Assembly (NCBI GenBank): GCA_907163375.1
Contig: CAJQUW010014305.1
Span: forward strand, 1-64,000
Length of the DNA stretch: 64,000 nucleotides
Source: Prostheceraeus crozeri
Lineage: Eukaryota; Platyhelminthes; Polycladida; Euryleptidae
Direction of reading: 5' to 3'
Shown here: one piece after another, positions 33,487 to 44,240 of the stretch
How the letters are laid out: every line of letters begins with the position of its first letter
How positions within the stretch are numbered: the stretch's first letter is position 1
Notes under the pieces: generated by a model
Told to the model about the DNA's origin: nothing
What the model saw: the letters and a program-made list of their open reading frames with translations, nothing else
Databases searched by the model: none
Made by a program: the position numbers and the translations under genes

Positions 33487-34740
33487 TCATGTTGCGGAAT
33501 TATTCTTTTCGATATTAATTGTCACATTACAACCATTCTTCATAATATCTTCCGATTGTGCACTTAAATCAAAACACAAAACAGGATATAAATTATTCCA
33601 ATCTACAGGAGTTAATTGTGCTTCTACTCCAAATTCTCGACACAAATTTCTATAAGCATCATATCCTTCCATAAACTGATTATTGGTATCATCAAATCTC
33701 AATGGATCAATAGGATAACGTGTTTGATTTAATAAAATTTGTAAACTTCTAATTGAATCAGGAAGGAAAAGACTATTGTTCTTATCAAAACTAGGTGTTT
33801 CATTCTTTTGAAAAATGAGTAAAAAATATCTTGGAGTATTTGATGTCCTTGTGAAATGCCAATTGAATCTTTGTTCAGAAAAAGTTGCAGAACTCGCAGT
33901 ACGCTTCATAAAACTTACTGGAATTGGTTTATTCGTATTTAATCTTTTCGTAATAGTTGTTTCAACCTCTAAACTAGGAGTAATATGTTTTATCCACCAT
34001 TCAAGTTTTTCAATTTATAGGTATGCTTTCTTCCCACCCTTTCCATAAAATATTGCTTCATTATTTAAAGTGCGATGAACTATGAGTTTGAATTTCAATT
34101 AACATGATATTTTAGTGTAATTTAATTAACCGAATAATGGAGATAATGACCAATCAACAGTTTGTTTACTTTTCTTGTTAAAATCACGTCTTTTCTGATA
34201 TGAGCCATTTTGTGTACTGTTTAACTGTTTCACTATGTTTTCTACATCTTTCGCAATTCCTGCTGCATCTGTTTAAGTGTGAGTTAAATCATCTTTAAGT
34301 ATGCCGGTATGGCTATCAGGAAACCATCCTTCGATTTCATGCATTTTAGTATTTTCATCTATTGTTACAAATCGAAGCATTGAATCAATAATACCAGGAG
34401 AATCACTTATTGTTTCTATATTTTGTGTTGCGACATCCAAACGCATTTGTGTAAATAATCTTGAAAAGAAATTGTTTTCTAATGTAATATTATCCGTAGT
34501 AGGTAATGGTGTTGTAAAATCAGCATCAGAATAGAGGGAATATTCACTGTGTAAAAATGAATCGGGTAAATATAAATAACCTTACTGATTATCAACTTCA
34601 AAAATTAAATCCCCTCCACTATTCACTCTTCCTGAACATCCAGGATTTATAGCAACTCTTATATAGTCATTCTTTTTTTGATTGTAACTAACGAACGGGG
34701 GATCGTCTAATCTAAATTTGCTTTCAATCAGAGACGACAT
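33487..34740 (-). pseudogene. Polinton major capsid protein (double jelly-roll type), broken
   Basis: The N-terminal part reads Y-I-R-V-A-I-N-P-G, then L-Y-L-P-D-S-F-L-H-S and N-N-F-F-S-R-L-F. The C-terminal part reads R-F-N-W-H-F-T-R, P-R-Y-F-L-L-I-F-Q, Y-P-I-D-P-L-R-F and C-F-D-L-S-A-Q. Order and spacing fit the double jelly-roll capsid proteins of Polintons. It lies in its usual place, downstream of the Gly/Ala-rich and coiled-coil genes. Several interruptions; not a working gene. Confidence 0.68.
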
Positions 34741-34890
34741 TATATTTTTTATTAGAAAAAATCAGCTTGGTACTAGAATTTTGCTATTCCAGCTCCGCTG
34801 TTTACACCATTTCCCACGTTAGTGGTTAGGGACTGCATCCCATTTCCTCTCATTTCTTCAAGAGACTGGAGCTCTCCGCTCTTCCAGACT

Positions 34891-35367
34891 TCACCTGCTT
34901 TTTACCCTCGGAATTGCCAGGCTCGCAATTTTGTTTTTCGCTTCCTCTGAAAGCTTTTTATCTTTTTGTAGTTCTTTAGCATCATTCCAAAGTTTACGAA
35001 TAGCTTCTAGTTGTTTTAATTCGTTTTGAGACTTAACAGCAGTTGATATTGCACTAGCTGTCCTACCTATAGCAGCTGCTCCTTTAGCAGCAGATGAAAT
35101 CAAATCTTTATTATTTTTAATCAAGTTAACGGTACTTCCTATACCAGAAAAGATGCCAGCTCCGCTGTTTACACTATCTCCTTCTTTTTGAATAGTTTCT
35201 ACACTGTCATAATGGTACACAGGTTTCATAGATGGTTCATGAGCAATTTTTTTATTTGAAGCAAAATGTTTAAGATTGTGTTTATAAATTATATAGGCAT
35301 TTCTTAGGATTAAATTTGACTTTTGGGAGAAATATTTACGTTTGTGATCGGCTAAGCCTCTGAACAA
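34891..35367 (-). CDS. Polinton protein with Gly/Ala-rich amphipathic region
   Basis: 158 residues. It reads G-A-G-I-F-S-G-I-G-S-T-V-N-L-I-K-N-N, then A-A-K-G-A-A-A-I-G-R-T-A-S, then a Lys/Glu helix. A glycine-rich, membrane-seeking helix next to capsid genes recalls adenovirus pVI-like minor proteins, but this is inference from context. Direct repeats lie immediately upstream (35350-35480). Confidence 0.5.
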   Translation of the reverse strand: MFRGLADHKRKYFSQKSNLILRNAYIIYKHNLKHFASNKKIAHEPSMKPVYHYDSVETIQKEGDSVNSGAGIFSGIGSTVNLIKNNKDLISSAAKGAAAIGRTASAISTAVKSQNELKQLEAIRKLWNDAKELQKDKKLSEEAKNKIASLAIPRVKSR

Positions 35368-35480
35368 AGTGGTCGGCTAAAGCCTCTGAACAAGGTTCAA
35401 TAGGTTAGTAACCTAAACAAAGTGGTCGGCTAAAGTCTCTGAACAAAATGGTCGGCTAAAGCCTCTGAACAAGGTTCTAT
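35350..35480. repeat. Polinton intergenic direct repeats
   Basis: GGTCGGCTAAAGCCTCTGAA and close variants occur three to four times at steps of about 35-60 bp. Related words (GTTCAGAGGCCTTCGCC at 33340 and GAACAATTGTTCG with GGGGCGAAGCC at 42035-42180) recur at other gene boundaries of the element. Possible transcription-end or regulatory repeats. Confidence 0.7.
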
Positions 35481-35581
35481 TAAGATTTACGTGTGTGAAT
35501 GGACAACAACCGCGTGATAACTTTATTAATTTTCTGTTGCACTTTATCTATTGCGTCAAGCAGCGTGTGATGTACTTTAAT

Positions 35582-36413
35582 TTATTTTTTATTTACTTCT
35601 AATTTTTTCTCACTTTTCTTTACTTCTGTTTTAAGAGCATTCAATTGAACTTTAAGAGCATTCAACTGTTCCCTATTCCCCTTATTTCCTATATAATTTT
35701 TCTTTACTTCATTTTCTAAATTCGTTTCAAGGGTCTTCAATTCGCTAACCTTTTGTTTAAGTGCTTTCACTTCGTTTATCATTCTGTTCATGTGTTTTGC
35801 TTGTTGTGTGATTCGGCTACTTAATTCAGCAACACTTTTTTTGAATGTGGATTGCAGCTGTTGTAAGTGTTTTTAACTTTTTGTTTGCGCTAACTTTTTC
35901 TAACTCTTCTTTCAGTTGTTCATTTTGTTTTGTATTCTTTGCAATGGCAGACTTTAAATTTAGTGATAACAGGATTACAAGTTTTGAATGTTCTGTTATT
36001 TTTTTATGAAATTTTGATATATCTGCTTCTATATTTCCATGTTTGCTACTTAGGTATGTTAGCTTTTCTCGCAGTCTTTCATCATTCTGCTTTAGAAGCT
36101 TTGTTTCTTTTATTAGTGGAGCCAGCAGTGTCACAATTCTATCGAACTGTCTATCAACATATTCTTTATTTGCTAACTCAGTATTTTGTTGTGGAAGAAT
36201 AGAAAGATGTAACGGACCTGTTAAAACGTCTCCAGTTTTCATGATGTAGTTGTCTAGTTCTATTTCTGATTCTTGATTATTCGGAATGTAAGCACACCCG
36301 CCAACATTTGTTAACATCATTTTCTTTCTGTTAAAAAATATGTTATCCAACAAAGTCGACGCTTCGCGTCTCGGCATCGAAGATGCAGTTGGCGGAACCA
36401 AGCTTCTATGCAA
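35582..36413 (-). CDS. Polinton coiled-coil and tail-fibre-like protein(s)
   Basis: Two adjacent minus-strand frames (35582-35791 and 35826-36413). The larger reads [15 protein letters not shown], then [12 protein letters not shown], which matches the K-T-G-D-x-M-x-G-x-L ... A-x-x-K-x-Y-V-D repeat of phage tail fibres. The rest, and the smaller frame, is heptad-rich coiled coil. Inference: a trimeric fibre or spike attached to the capsid. It overlaps the divergent zinc-finger gene at its 5' end (36340). Confidence 0.6.
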
Positions 36414-36936
36414 AATCTGTAATTTATCTTTTCGTAACAGAACATTTTCAAATAAACAAATGAAAGTAGTTCATGCGGCAGTGCACACAGTACAACCACT
36501 ACACCCAGTACAACCGCTACAGCCAGTACAGCCAGTACAGCCAGTACACTCAGTACAACCAGTGCAGCCAGTACAACAAATACGGCCAGTACAACCAGTA
36601 CAACCAGTACAACCAGTACAACCAGTACAACCAGTACCACCAGTACAACCAGTACAACCAGTACAACCAGTACAACCAGTACAACCAGTACAACCAGTAC
36701 AACCAGTACAACCAGTACAACCAGTACAACCAGTACAACCAGTACAACCAGTACAACCAGTACAACCAGTACAAACAGTACAACCAGTACAAACAGTGCA
36801 ACCAGTGCAACAAAAGGTAACACAAGCAAAAAAGAAAAAAACATGTAATGTTTTTGGGAAAAGTATAATGTCGAAGAATTTTACCCGTCACCTAAGGACA
36901 TGTCAATTACCGCCACTCCCTAAAATAAAAGATTGA
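36340..36936 (+). CDS. Polinton zinc-finger protein with long V-Q-P repeat
   Basis: 198 residues. A C2H2-like finger starts L-C-K-I-C-N-L-S-F with a His-rich end. Then about 105 residues of V-Q-P repetition are encoded by the 9-bp minisatellite GTACAACCA. A second finger-like block (C-N-V-F-G-K-S, H-L-R-T-C) closes it. It is followed 6 bp later by a second Cys-rich frame. The repeat also creates long hydrophobic shadow frames on the other strand. Confidence 0.6.
   Translation: MLSNKVDASRLGIEDAVGGTKLLCKICNLSFRNRTFSNKQMKVVHAAVHTVQPLHPVQPLQPVQPVQPVHSVQPVQPVQQIRPVQPVQPVQPVQPVQPVPPVQPVQPVQPVQPVQPVQPVQPVQPVQPVQPVQPVQPVQPVQPVQTVQPVQTVQPVQQKVTQAKKKKTCNVFGKSIMSKNFTRHLRTCQLPPLPKIKD
36482..36820. repeat. 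9-bp coding minisatellite (GTACAACCA)n
   Basis: About 37 tandem copies, almost pure between 36590 and 36770, with edge copies carrying variants such as CAGCCA and CACCCA. The unit is a multiple of three, so copy number can vary without changing the frame. Confidence 0.95.
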
Positions 36937-36942
36937 CAATGT

Positions 36943-37176
36943 ATGTGTTACAACAAATTTTTCACTAGTCAGGGGTTTTCTAATCATCATAATTCACGTT
37001 CTACTAACACACGAAAATGCACTAATTGCGAAATTTTAAAACCCAAATCGGAATTTTATGATAGTAAGTACCAATGTAAAGATTGTTTAAAGGTACAAGT
37101 AAGATGCCCCAACTGTAACAAAGTTTTATTGAAGAAAAGCTTCCAACGACATGCAGCCGTTTGTGTGGGAAAGTAA
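36943..37176 (+). CDS. Polinton Cys-rich (zinc-binding) protein
   Basis: 77 residues with C-T-N-C-E-I, Q-C-K-D-C and R-C-P-N-C-N-K-V, then H-A-A-V-C, at least two zinc-binding pairs. It probably continues the function of the zinc-finger protein just upstream. Role unknown; DNA binding near the divergent gene pair is a guess. Confidence 0.5.
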   Translation: MCYNKFFTSQGFSNHHNSRSTNTRKCTNCEILKPKSEFYDSKYQCKDCLKVQVRCPNCNKVLLKKSFQRHAAVCVGK

Positions 37177-37365
37177 CTTTGGGTGGGGAAAAGTAACTTT
37201 GCGTCCGTAGTAGTTTAGAGCCCTCCCCATACGCTCGGGTGAGTGGATATGGCTTCGTTTTGGCCCCCGCCCCCAGGGTCCGTACGAACCCGGAGCTCCT
37301 AGAGAGGGGGTTTGGGGTGTAAATGTGTGACGGAAACACGGTGTCCGAAGTACTTTTCTCACTTT
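37177..37365. other. GC-rich patch inside the Polinton
   Basis: About 190 bp with stretches such as GGCCCCCGCCCCCAGGG and CCGGAGCTCC, far richer in GC than the rest of the element. No family was recognised. Its left edge duplicates AAGTAACTTTG (37173 and 37191 regions). Confidence 0.55.
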
Positions 37366-37373
37366 AAAAAATG

Positions 37374-37750
37374 AAAATCCACCGATGAACGATGTGAATC
37401 CACCGATGAACTATGCGAATCCACCTATGAACTATGTGAAACCACCTATGAACTATGTGAAACCACCGGCAAATTACATGGAACCCCCTCCAGCAAATTA
37501 TATGAAACCACTATTTAACGAGTTAAATAAAATAAATTAGTTTTTCAAAAATATGATTAATGAAGCGAGTGAAACTCAGAAGACAAATGCCTATAAAATA
37601 ATACACGTACCAATTTTAAAAAATTATCGTCATCCTACAAAGCCTCTCACCCCGAAACTTGAAGTTAAACTTTATTACCATCGTAAATATATGCAATTCG
37701 TGAAAGACTATAAGATCGCACATGGTATAAGAAGTTATGCTAAAACCTAA
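37374..37750 (+). CDS. Polinton P-P-M-N-Y-V repeat protein and small unknown protein
   Basis: From 37374 the + strand encodes five to six tandem P-P-M-N-Y-V-K/N units (24-bp DNA unit, CCACCTATGAACTATGTG). A second frame (37553-37750, 65 aa) reads K-I-I-H-V-P-I-L-K-N-Y-R-H-P and is basic. Functions unknown; both precede the polymerase in the same direction. Confidence 0.45.
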
Positions 37751-38046
37751 GACTTTCCACTTTGTCTACGAAGTTTCAGAGTATTTTTAGCATACAATAA
37801 TTTATGGTGGTTGATTAATAAAGAGAATTTAACTGTTTATGATTCAGAGACTTTAGAACAGCTGAATATTCCTGTGTATATGTAAAAACATACTTTTTTA
37901 TTAAAAAGTAAATAGTGGAAAATGCTAATTTATATTGAAGCATATGTAACAAGCAGTTACAGTCACCTAGAGGTTATAAATCTCATTTAAAAAGTCAAAT
38001 ACATTTACAAAATGTAGAACGACATGATACAAGTAATATAACGAGA

Positions 38047-38337
38047 ATGAATGAATATATAAACTATCTAAAAACATTACCTACTGATATAGAAGTAAAA
38101 AGAGTGTTTGATGATTATTCACATTCAGAATATAAAAAAGGTTTTAGTGTAATAGATGAACCTGAAATAGATATAAAGTATTTATATGATGAACCCGAAC
38201 GAGCCGAAGGTTCTAGGGCTTCGCCTGAACAAAGTGACATTTATGAGTATGATGAATCTGTCGGAACCGATGAAACTTTTATGATATTCTATCCAACTTT
38301 TATAATATATTTAGAACATCTTTCAAATGCTATATGA
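38047..38337 (+). CDS. Acidic Polinton protein ahead of the polymerase (96 aa)
   Basis: Rich in Asp/Glu/Tyr (D-E-P-E-I-D-I-K-Y-L-Y-D-E-P), with its end overlapping the next frame's ATG at 38334. It may be the N-terminal part of the polymerase reading unit or a separate small protein; in some Polintons an acidic region precedes the polymerase. Not otherwise recognised. Confidence 0.4.
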   Translation: MNEYINYLKTLPTDIEVKRVFDDYSHSEYKKGFSVIDEPEIDIKYLYDEPERAEGSRASPEQSDIYEYDESVGTDETFMIFYPTFIIYLEHLSNAI

Positions 38338-41300
38338 ATGTAGAGGTACTTTACACAAAGACTGGACCTGATGGAAATATTGAAGAAAAAGTACAAGGCC
38401 ATTTTAGTCAAACTCAAGTAATCTTAAATGTAAATGATATACAACCTATATTTGAAATAATGATACATAGATTAAAGGATGCTATAACTGAAGCTGAATT
38501 GCGTGAATCTGGCTGGAAGTTTGTTAGAATAGTATCCAAGAAATTAGTAATTAATAAATATAAAAATAATGCTGGAGGTAGTTACATACCCCTACCTTTC
38601 AGTTCACCACAAATAATCAACATACAAAACAAAGACAACTATTGTTTTCTGTGGAGTGTTATAGCACATGTACATCCTGCACATCATCACAAAGGAAGAC
38701 TAAGTCATTACAATAAAGAAGAATACGTAAATGAATTTGATCTTTCTGATGGATTAGATGAATTTCCATATGATTATAATAAGCTAACAAAGTTTCATAA
38801 AAAGAACAAACATATAATAGAAGTAAATGTGTTCGAATTAAATGTGAAGTATATTTCTATTTGTAATATTACTCCCTTATTACTGGAGATGTTAAAGTTA
38901 ATGACACTGTCTATGCAAACGTACAAGAATTTTACTTAGATAATAAAAGTTTATGCCGAACAGAAATGCAATATAATGAACGCGGTAATTATATACACCA
39001 TAATACTATTTACCAAGACTTTGTAATATGTACTGAAAAATATGAAATTATAAAAACATTAACACCTATAATGGTTAATCATAATATTTATAAAGGACGC
39101 GGTTTTACTTCTGGATATCATCAGCAGTTACAGGTGTTACAGCAGCAATATCAACAACAGTTACAGATGTTAGAACAGCAATATCAACGACAGTTACATC
39201 AGTTACAGCAGCAATATCAACAGCAGTTACAGCTGTTAGAACAGCAATATCAACAGCAGTTACAGCAGTTAATACAACCAGCACAAGCAAATATATTATA
39301 TTATAAAGAACATTACATATTGTGCCAAGATGTTTCTATATTTACAAAAACTTCAGATAATGCTAATTTCCCCTGTCTTCAATGTATGATAAGTTTTAGA
39401 ACTGAACAAGCATTGAATAATCACTTGGCAAATTGTCAAGAAAATGAAGCAGTCAGAAATACGTTTCCAAAAGAAGATTATTTAGAATACAATAAATGGT
39501 ATTTCAAAAATATAGCACCATTTACTATATATAGTGATTTTGAAGCATATAATGTCAAAATTACAGAACAAAGTACTACCAAGCATTTGTTTGAACAAAA
39601 ACCATTGTGTTGGGGAATGTACATTCATTCAAATTACCCCGAATTATTTAAATCAGAGTATTATCAGTACTATGGTGAGGACAGTGCTATAAAGTTTGTT
39701 AACACGATAGAAGAATTACAAGGACATTTTTCGCAATTGCTTAAAACAAATAAACCAATGCTTCCATTAACGTCTGAACAATTAGTGCAATTTAATAATG
39801 AAAAGAATTGTTATTACCGTGGTAAAGAATTTACAACTTATAAAGTAAAAGATCATGATCATCTAAATGGATTATATAGAGGTGCGGCACATAATTCTTG
39901 TAATCTTAATGCAAATAAATTTAGACATAACTTTGTTCCTTTATATTTCTACAATGGTTCTAAGTATGATTTCCATTTAATAATAAACGATTTATTCTCA
40001 TCTGAAACATTACAGCAATTAAGAACAAACATACTGTGTAAAACAGAAGAAGAATACTTTTCAATGCAATTTGGGAGTATTAGAATATTAGATGCATTTA
40101 GATTTTTTACTCCTTATTCATTAGAGTTGATGGGAAAAACACTGAAACCTGAACAATGTAAAATAGTAAATAAATATAATTTAAAACCTTTAAAAGGTAT
40201 TTTTCCATATGAATATTTAACTGGAGATATCGCTAGAATAAATGAAATAATGCAAGAACAACAACTTCCTTCACGTGATAAATTTAGTTCTACATTAAAA
40301 CAATCACAACTGACTGAAGAAGACTATGCAGAAGCTGAAAAGAATTGGAAAGAATTAAATTGTAGAACAATGTATGATTATACAATGAAATATCTTCAGA
40401 TAGATGTATTAATACTAGCTGATCTATTTGAAAACTTTCGTGATATGTGTATGGAATATTACGGAATAGATCCATGTTATTGCTATTCTACACCAGGTTT
40501 AACATGGTTAGCAGGATTGAAATTTACTGGTATTAAACTTAAATACTATAAAGAAAGTTCTTACGATAAATTATTATTCTTTGAATCTGGAATTAGAGGT
40601 GGAGTTTCATCAGTTTTATGTAATAGATATGTTGAATGTTATAACAAGAAAGTAAATCCAGATGATTATGGTTATTTAAAAATTTTAAATCCAGAAGAAA
40701 AAGATCAATTTATAAAATTGTTTAATCAAAACATAGAAGGACTTATATCAAATGAAGAGAGTCAAGCAGCAGTTGATGAATTCATGCGAGAAAACTATTT
40801 GTTATATTATGATTTTAATAGTTTATATTCTTCCTGTATGATACAAGAATTACCTACGGGTGAAATGGAGTGGTGTGACAAATTAGTTTATGAACGAACG
40901 ATTGAAGATGCATATGGTTACGTATATGAAGTTGACTCAAAGTACCCTGATGAAATAAAAGATGAAACAAAATATTTTCCATTCTGTCCTGAAAGCAAAA
41001 TTCCCGATATAGACGACTTTACAGATTATCAAACGTCTATATTACCTAAAAAATACAGACCAACAAAGAAACTCATGTTAACACAAAGTAATAAAGAAAA
41101 GTATGTTGTTGAAGGAAGAATGTTAGATTGGTATTTAGATCATGGAATGATTCTCACTAAAATACATCGGAAACTAATATATAAAAAATCAAAATGGCTA
41201 AAAGATTATATAGAGTTCAATATTGAAAAACGTAAAATAGCTAAAAGAAATAAAGATGATTTTGGAAACGTATTCTTTAAATAAATGAACAACGCATTTT

Positions 41301-42016
41301 ATGGTAAAACTTTAGAAAATGTAGGTAATAGACAAAATATTGAAATAGTTTATAATAAAGATCGATTTCAAAATTTAACAAGGAAACCAACATATAAAAG
41401 AACCACTAGATTCAATGATAACTTATGTGCCGTTCATTTGAGAAGAAGCATTGTAAAACATGATAAATTCAATTTTATAGGATTTACTATATTAGAATTA
41501 GCTAAGCTATTTATGTATACATTTATATATGATTATTTAGCACCTGCTTACGGTCAGAACTATAAGTTACATTTCAGTGACACAGATTCTGTTTTCTTAG
41601 AATTAACAATACCGTATAATTCTTCACTTGATAAAGAAATAGATGAAATAAAAGATATCATTCATCCTTCTGATTAATGTCAAGTAAAAGATGAATTGAG
41701 CGGAGATAAATCAGAAGGAAATGAGGAGTACATAACAGAAGCTGTATTTCTAAAAGCGAAATGTTATTGTTACAGTACAAAGTCTAAAACATCTAAAGCA
41801 TTAAAAGAAATTTCAAAAGCATCAATAGCTAAACAAATAACATTTCAAGATTATAAGAAGGCATTGTTTAATAATGAAATAAAATCAACATGTAATTATA
41901 GACTTTGTTCAAAGAAACATAAAATGTACTGAAAAGAGGAACATAAATTAGCATTAGATCCATTTGATGATAAAAGAAAGATTTTACCCGATGGAATAAC
42001 TACTTTACCTTTTTAA
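38334..42016 (+). pseudogene. Polinton protein-primed DNA polymerase B, broken
   Basis: Family: replicates the linear element from a protein primer at the TIR ends. Seen in order: an N-terminal domain with I-N-I-Q-N-K-D-N-Y-C-F-L-W-S, a Gln/Leu/Tyr repeat (39115-39285), a finger C-L-Q-C ... H-L-A-N-C, exonuclease blocks Y-S-D-F-E-A-Y, Y-N-G-S-K-Y-D-F-H and Y-L-Q-I-D-V-L, polymerase motif A Y-Y-D-F-N-S-L-Y-S-S, motif B M-N-N-A-F-Y-G-K and motif C F-S-D-T-D-S-V. The longest open stretch is 772 codons. A few interruptions make it a fossil. It converges on the ATPase gene. Confidence 0.9.
39115..39285 (+). repeat. In-frame Q-Q-Y/L-Q-Q repeat in the polymerase
   Basis: Tandem copies of a unit of about 33 bp (CAACAGCAGTTACAG with TTAGAACAGCAATAT variants) encode heptad-like Q-Q-Y-Q-Q-Q-L-Q-x-L units, a potential coiled coil. 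It lies between the N-terminal domain and the exonuclease, where it would act as a spacer. Confidence 0.85.
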
Positions 42017-42182
42017 TTTCTTTAACATCTAGTCAGAGAACAATTGTTCGTTTCAAAGTTTCAATCGGGGCAAAGCCAAGAAATCTCCCCTTCCGATAGA
42101 GGGTCGCCCGAGGCGAAGGCTAGTCAGTGAACAATTGTTCGATTCAGAGTTTCAGTCGGGGCGAAGCCCCTCGATGCGAAGC

Positions 42183-42959
42183 CTAGTCTGTGAACAAATG
42201 TTCTATAACTCTATCATGCACCTTTTTATCGATATTGATTGTGATAAATCCATAATCGTTTGACCAAGCATTACTGCAAGATTGTTTAAAGTCATCTTTA
42301 TCTCTTATACATAAGTCTCTTAACAAATGACTTGGGTTTCTTGGATTGATTTCGAAAAGCACAAAAATATTAGCATTCTTTCTAATAACGCTGCCATCTA
42401 GTGAATACAGACTTTGTGTCAAATAAAAGACACTACAGTTATTGTGTCGTCCTCTTGCAAAATAATTTCTCTGAACTGCCTGATCTCTGTTATTAACACA
42501 ATCATCAAACACAACACAATGTTTTTTCGTTATATTTAGTTTACTAGGATCTTGCATATTACCACTATCATCTATTAATTGTATCGATATGTGTTTATTT
42601 TTATTGGGTTCTACTAGCTGTTTATTTTGCGCTGCTTCTTCACACCAGGAACTTATTTCCTCTTCATACACCGATTTTTCATATTCTTCAAACAGTGAAG
42701 CTATAGCTGATTTTGTAAGATTATTTTCAAAACCATATTTCAAAAATTGATAAATAGGTTGTTCTGCTGTTGTTGTATAAATGATAAGATTGTTATAATC
42801 CAAAAAGTTTGGTGTCGTGAGAATTTTAAATAATAGATACTTTTTCCCACAACCTGATCTGCCACAGATAACTGATAAAACTTTATTTGACAAGTTATGA
42901 TGATGATTGAATTTCACTTTCTTGTTTAGTGGATATTTTACAGAACTGTTTTCACTCAT
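42183..42959 (-). CDS. Polinton packaging ATPase (A32/FtsK-HerA type)
   Basis: 258 residues. A P-loop region I-C-G-R-S-G-C-G-K lies near residue 35, a Walker B-like H-C-V-V-F-D-D-C near residue 150, then R-G-R-H-N-N-C-S-V-F-Y-L-T-Q-S (sensor-like, Gln conserved in the family). Such ATPases pump DNA into capsids in Polintons, adeno-like and giant viruses. It is head-to-head neighbour of no gene but convergent with the polymerase, and just upstream of the penton-like gene in the opposite reading sense. Confidence 0.88.
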   Translation of the reverse strand: MSENSSVKYPLNKKVKFNHHHNLSNKVLSVICGRSGCGKKYLLFKILTTPNFLDYNNLIIYTTTAEQPIYQFLKYGFENNLTKSAIASLFEEYEKSVYEEEISSWCEEAAQNKQLVEPNKNKHISIQLIDDSGNMQDPSKLNITKKHCVVFDDCVNNRDQAVQRNYFARGRHNNCSVFYLTQSLYSLDGSVIRKNANIFVLFEINPRNPSHLLRDLCIRDKDDFKQSCSNAWSNDYGFITINIDKKVHDRVIEHLFTD

Positions 42960-42980
42960 TTTTTAAGTGAATATTTTTAA

Positions 42981-43746
42981 TTACACCTCTCGTAATAATA
43001 GATCTATCATAATCTCTTCACCTCCAAAATTTATTGCCTTTCCTTTCTCATCTGTTATTCTAATGGTAATTGAATTAATTGTTTTTCGTGTAACTGGAAA
43101 ATATATTAATGATTTTGGGATTACATTTAAACTGTAACCAATCGGAACTGTAAATGCTGGATAACTGAAGATATTATTTGTTAGCTTTCCATTAACATAA
43201 CCACCTTCTATAATATCACATTGAACGTTGATTGAATTTATTTCAGTTATTTTAGGTATATCTTTACTGATATGAAAACCTTGTGCATAGTCTTGATAAA
43301 GATTTGTCAATATCAAAATCAACTTGATGATTTTCATCTAAAGTAAGAGAAAATTCATTTACTGCTGGTTCAACTGCGAAATGTAATTGTTTCTTGTCTT
43401 TAAATTGAATACCTAAATGTCTATTTATTTCATTGGAAATCGATTCAACTTCATAAGATCAAGGAAGAAAAGTTAATTCTTTCCAAGTTGTACCTTTGTC
43501 ATTTGAATACTTAACTCGGTCATTTACATCTTTGATAATATTTTGTATATTATTAAATGCTGAAAAACTAGTTAGTGCTATTTCATAATGTTTGTCTTGT
43601 TCTAAGTGAATAATAGGATCTAAATTACAAATATGCGAGGAAGTAGTGGCCATAAATTTTAATGTCGTACTAAATTTTGATGAGGACAAAATCTCGGTTA
43701 AATTTTCTAAATGTTTATTAATTTTTTCTAGTTCTGCCGAAGACAT
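42981..43746 (-). pseudogene. Polinton penton-like minor capsid protein (single jelly roll)
   Basis: The N-terminal piece (to 43746) reads I-I-H-L-E-Q-D-K-H-Y-E-I-A-L-T-S-F and F-N-N-I-Q-N-I. The C-terminal piece reads V-Q-C-D-I-I-E-G-G-Y-V-N-G and P-I-G-Y-S-L-N-V-I-P, then S-I-T-I-R-I-T-D. Both match the penton-like minor capsid protein that sits beside the ATPase in Polintons. Interrupted copy. Confidence 0.75.
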
Positions 43747-43748
43747 TT

Positions 43749-44240
43749 TTAACTAAATAATTTAGATAAGCTTTTGTAGTCTTTTTCACTTATAATTTTC
43801 TTTTCTAATAGTCTTTTTAAGATTGCATGAATTTCGTTAAAACTAGAGTTATGTCCTTCTTTTGTTGCAGCTAACAAAATCTCTAATCTGTTTATTAATT
43901 CTTGTTGATCATCGGGCAGGAAAACCGTTGTCTCTTTTAGACCTGTTCCTGTTTTTGGGTAACCGCCCATTGGTGGATAGCCACTCATTGGTGGATAACC
44001 AGTCGGTGTTGAATAACCAGTTCTTGCTGGAGAAGCAGCCATTGGTGTTGAATAACCAGTCGGTGTTTAATAACCAGCTGATGGCATTGGTATCTTTGTT
44101 CCTGTTTTACTGGTACTAGACGTTTTGGATAATAAGCCATTCAAATTTTTATAACGCTTAAGAGTTTTTACCGTTTCAACCTTATCTAACATAGTTTTAC
44201 ATTTCAGTAGATCATCAGCATGATATTTATCCACGTCCGC
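43749..44240 (-). pseudogene. Unidentified Polinton gene(s), left of the foldback insertion
   Basis: Pro/Gly/Tyr-rich repeats (G-Y-P-P-M-S-G-Y-P-P-M-G-G) followed by a helical region with L-P-D-D-Q-Q-E-L-I-N-R-L. Further right is a charged piece with D-K-Y-H-A-D-D-L-L-K-C-K that runs into the foldback element. No family recognised; probably virion or packaging related by position. Confidence 0.5.

Noticed and set aside
36482-36820. Regular short repeats as a CRISPR array
   Set aside because: Tandem 9-bp coding minisatellite without spacers, in animal DNA.
36317-36891. Long minus-strand frames of Val/Leu or Leu/Tyr/Trp repeats that look like membrane proteins
   Set aside because: They are the antisense readings of the 9-bp GTACAACCA minisatellite; all six frames stay open through any such repeat.
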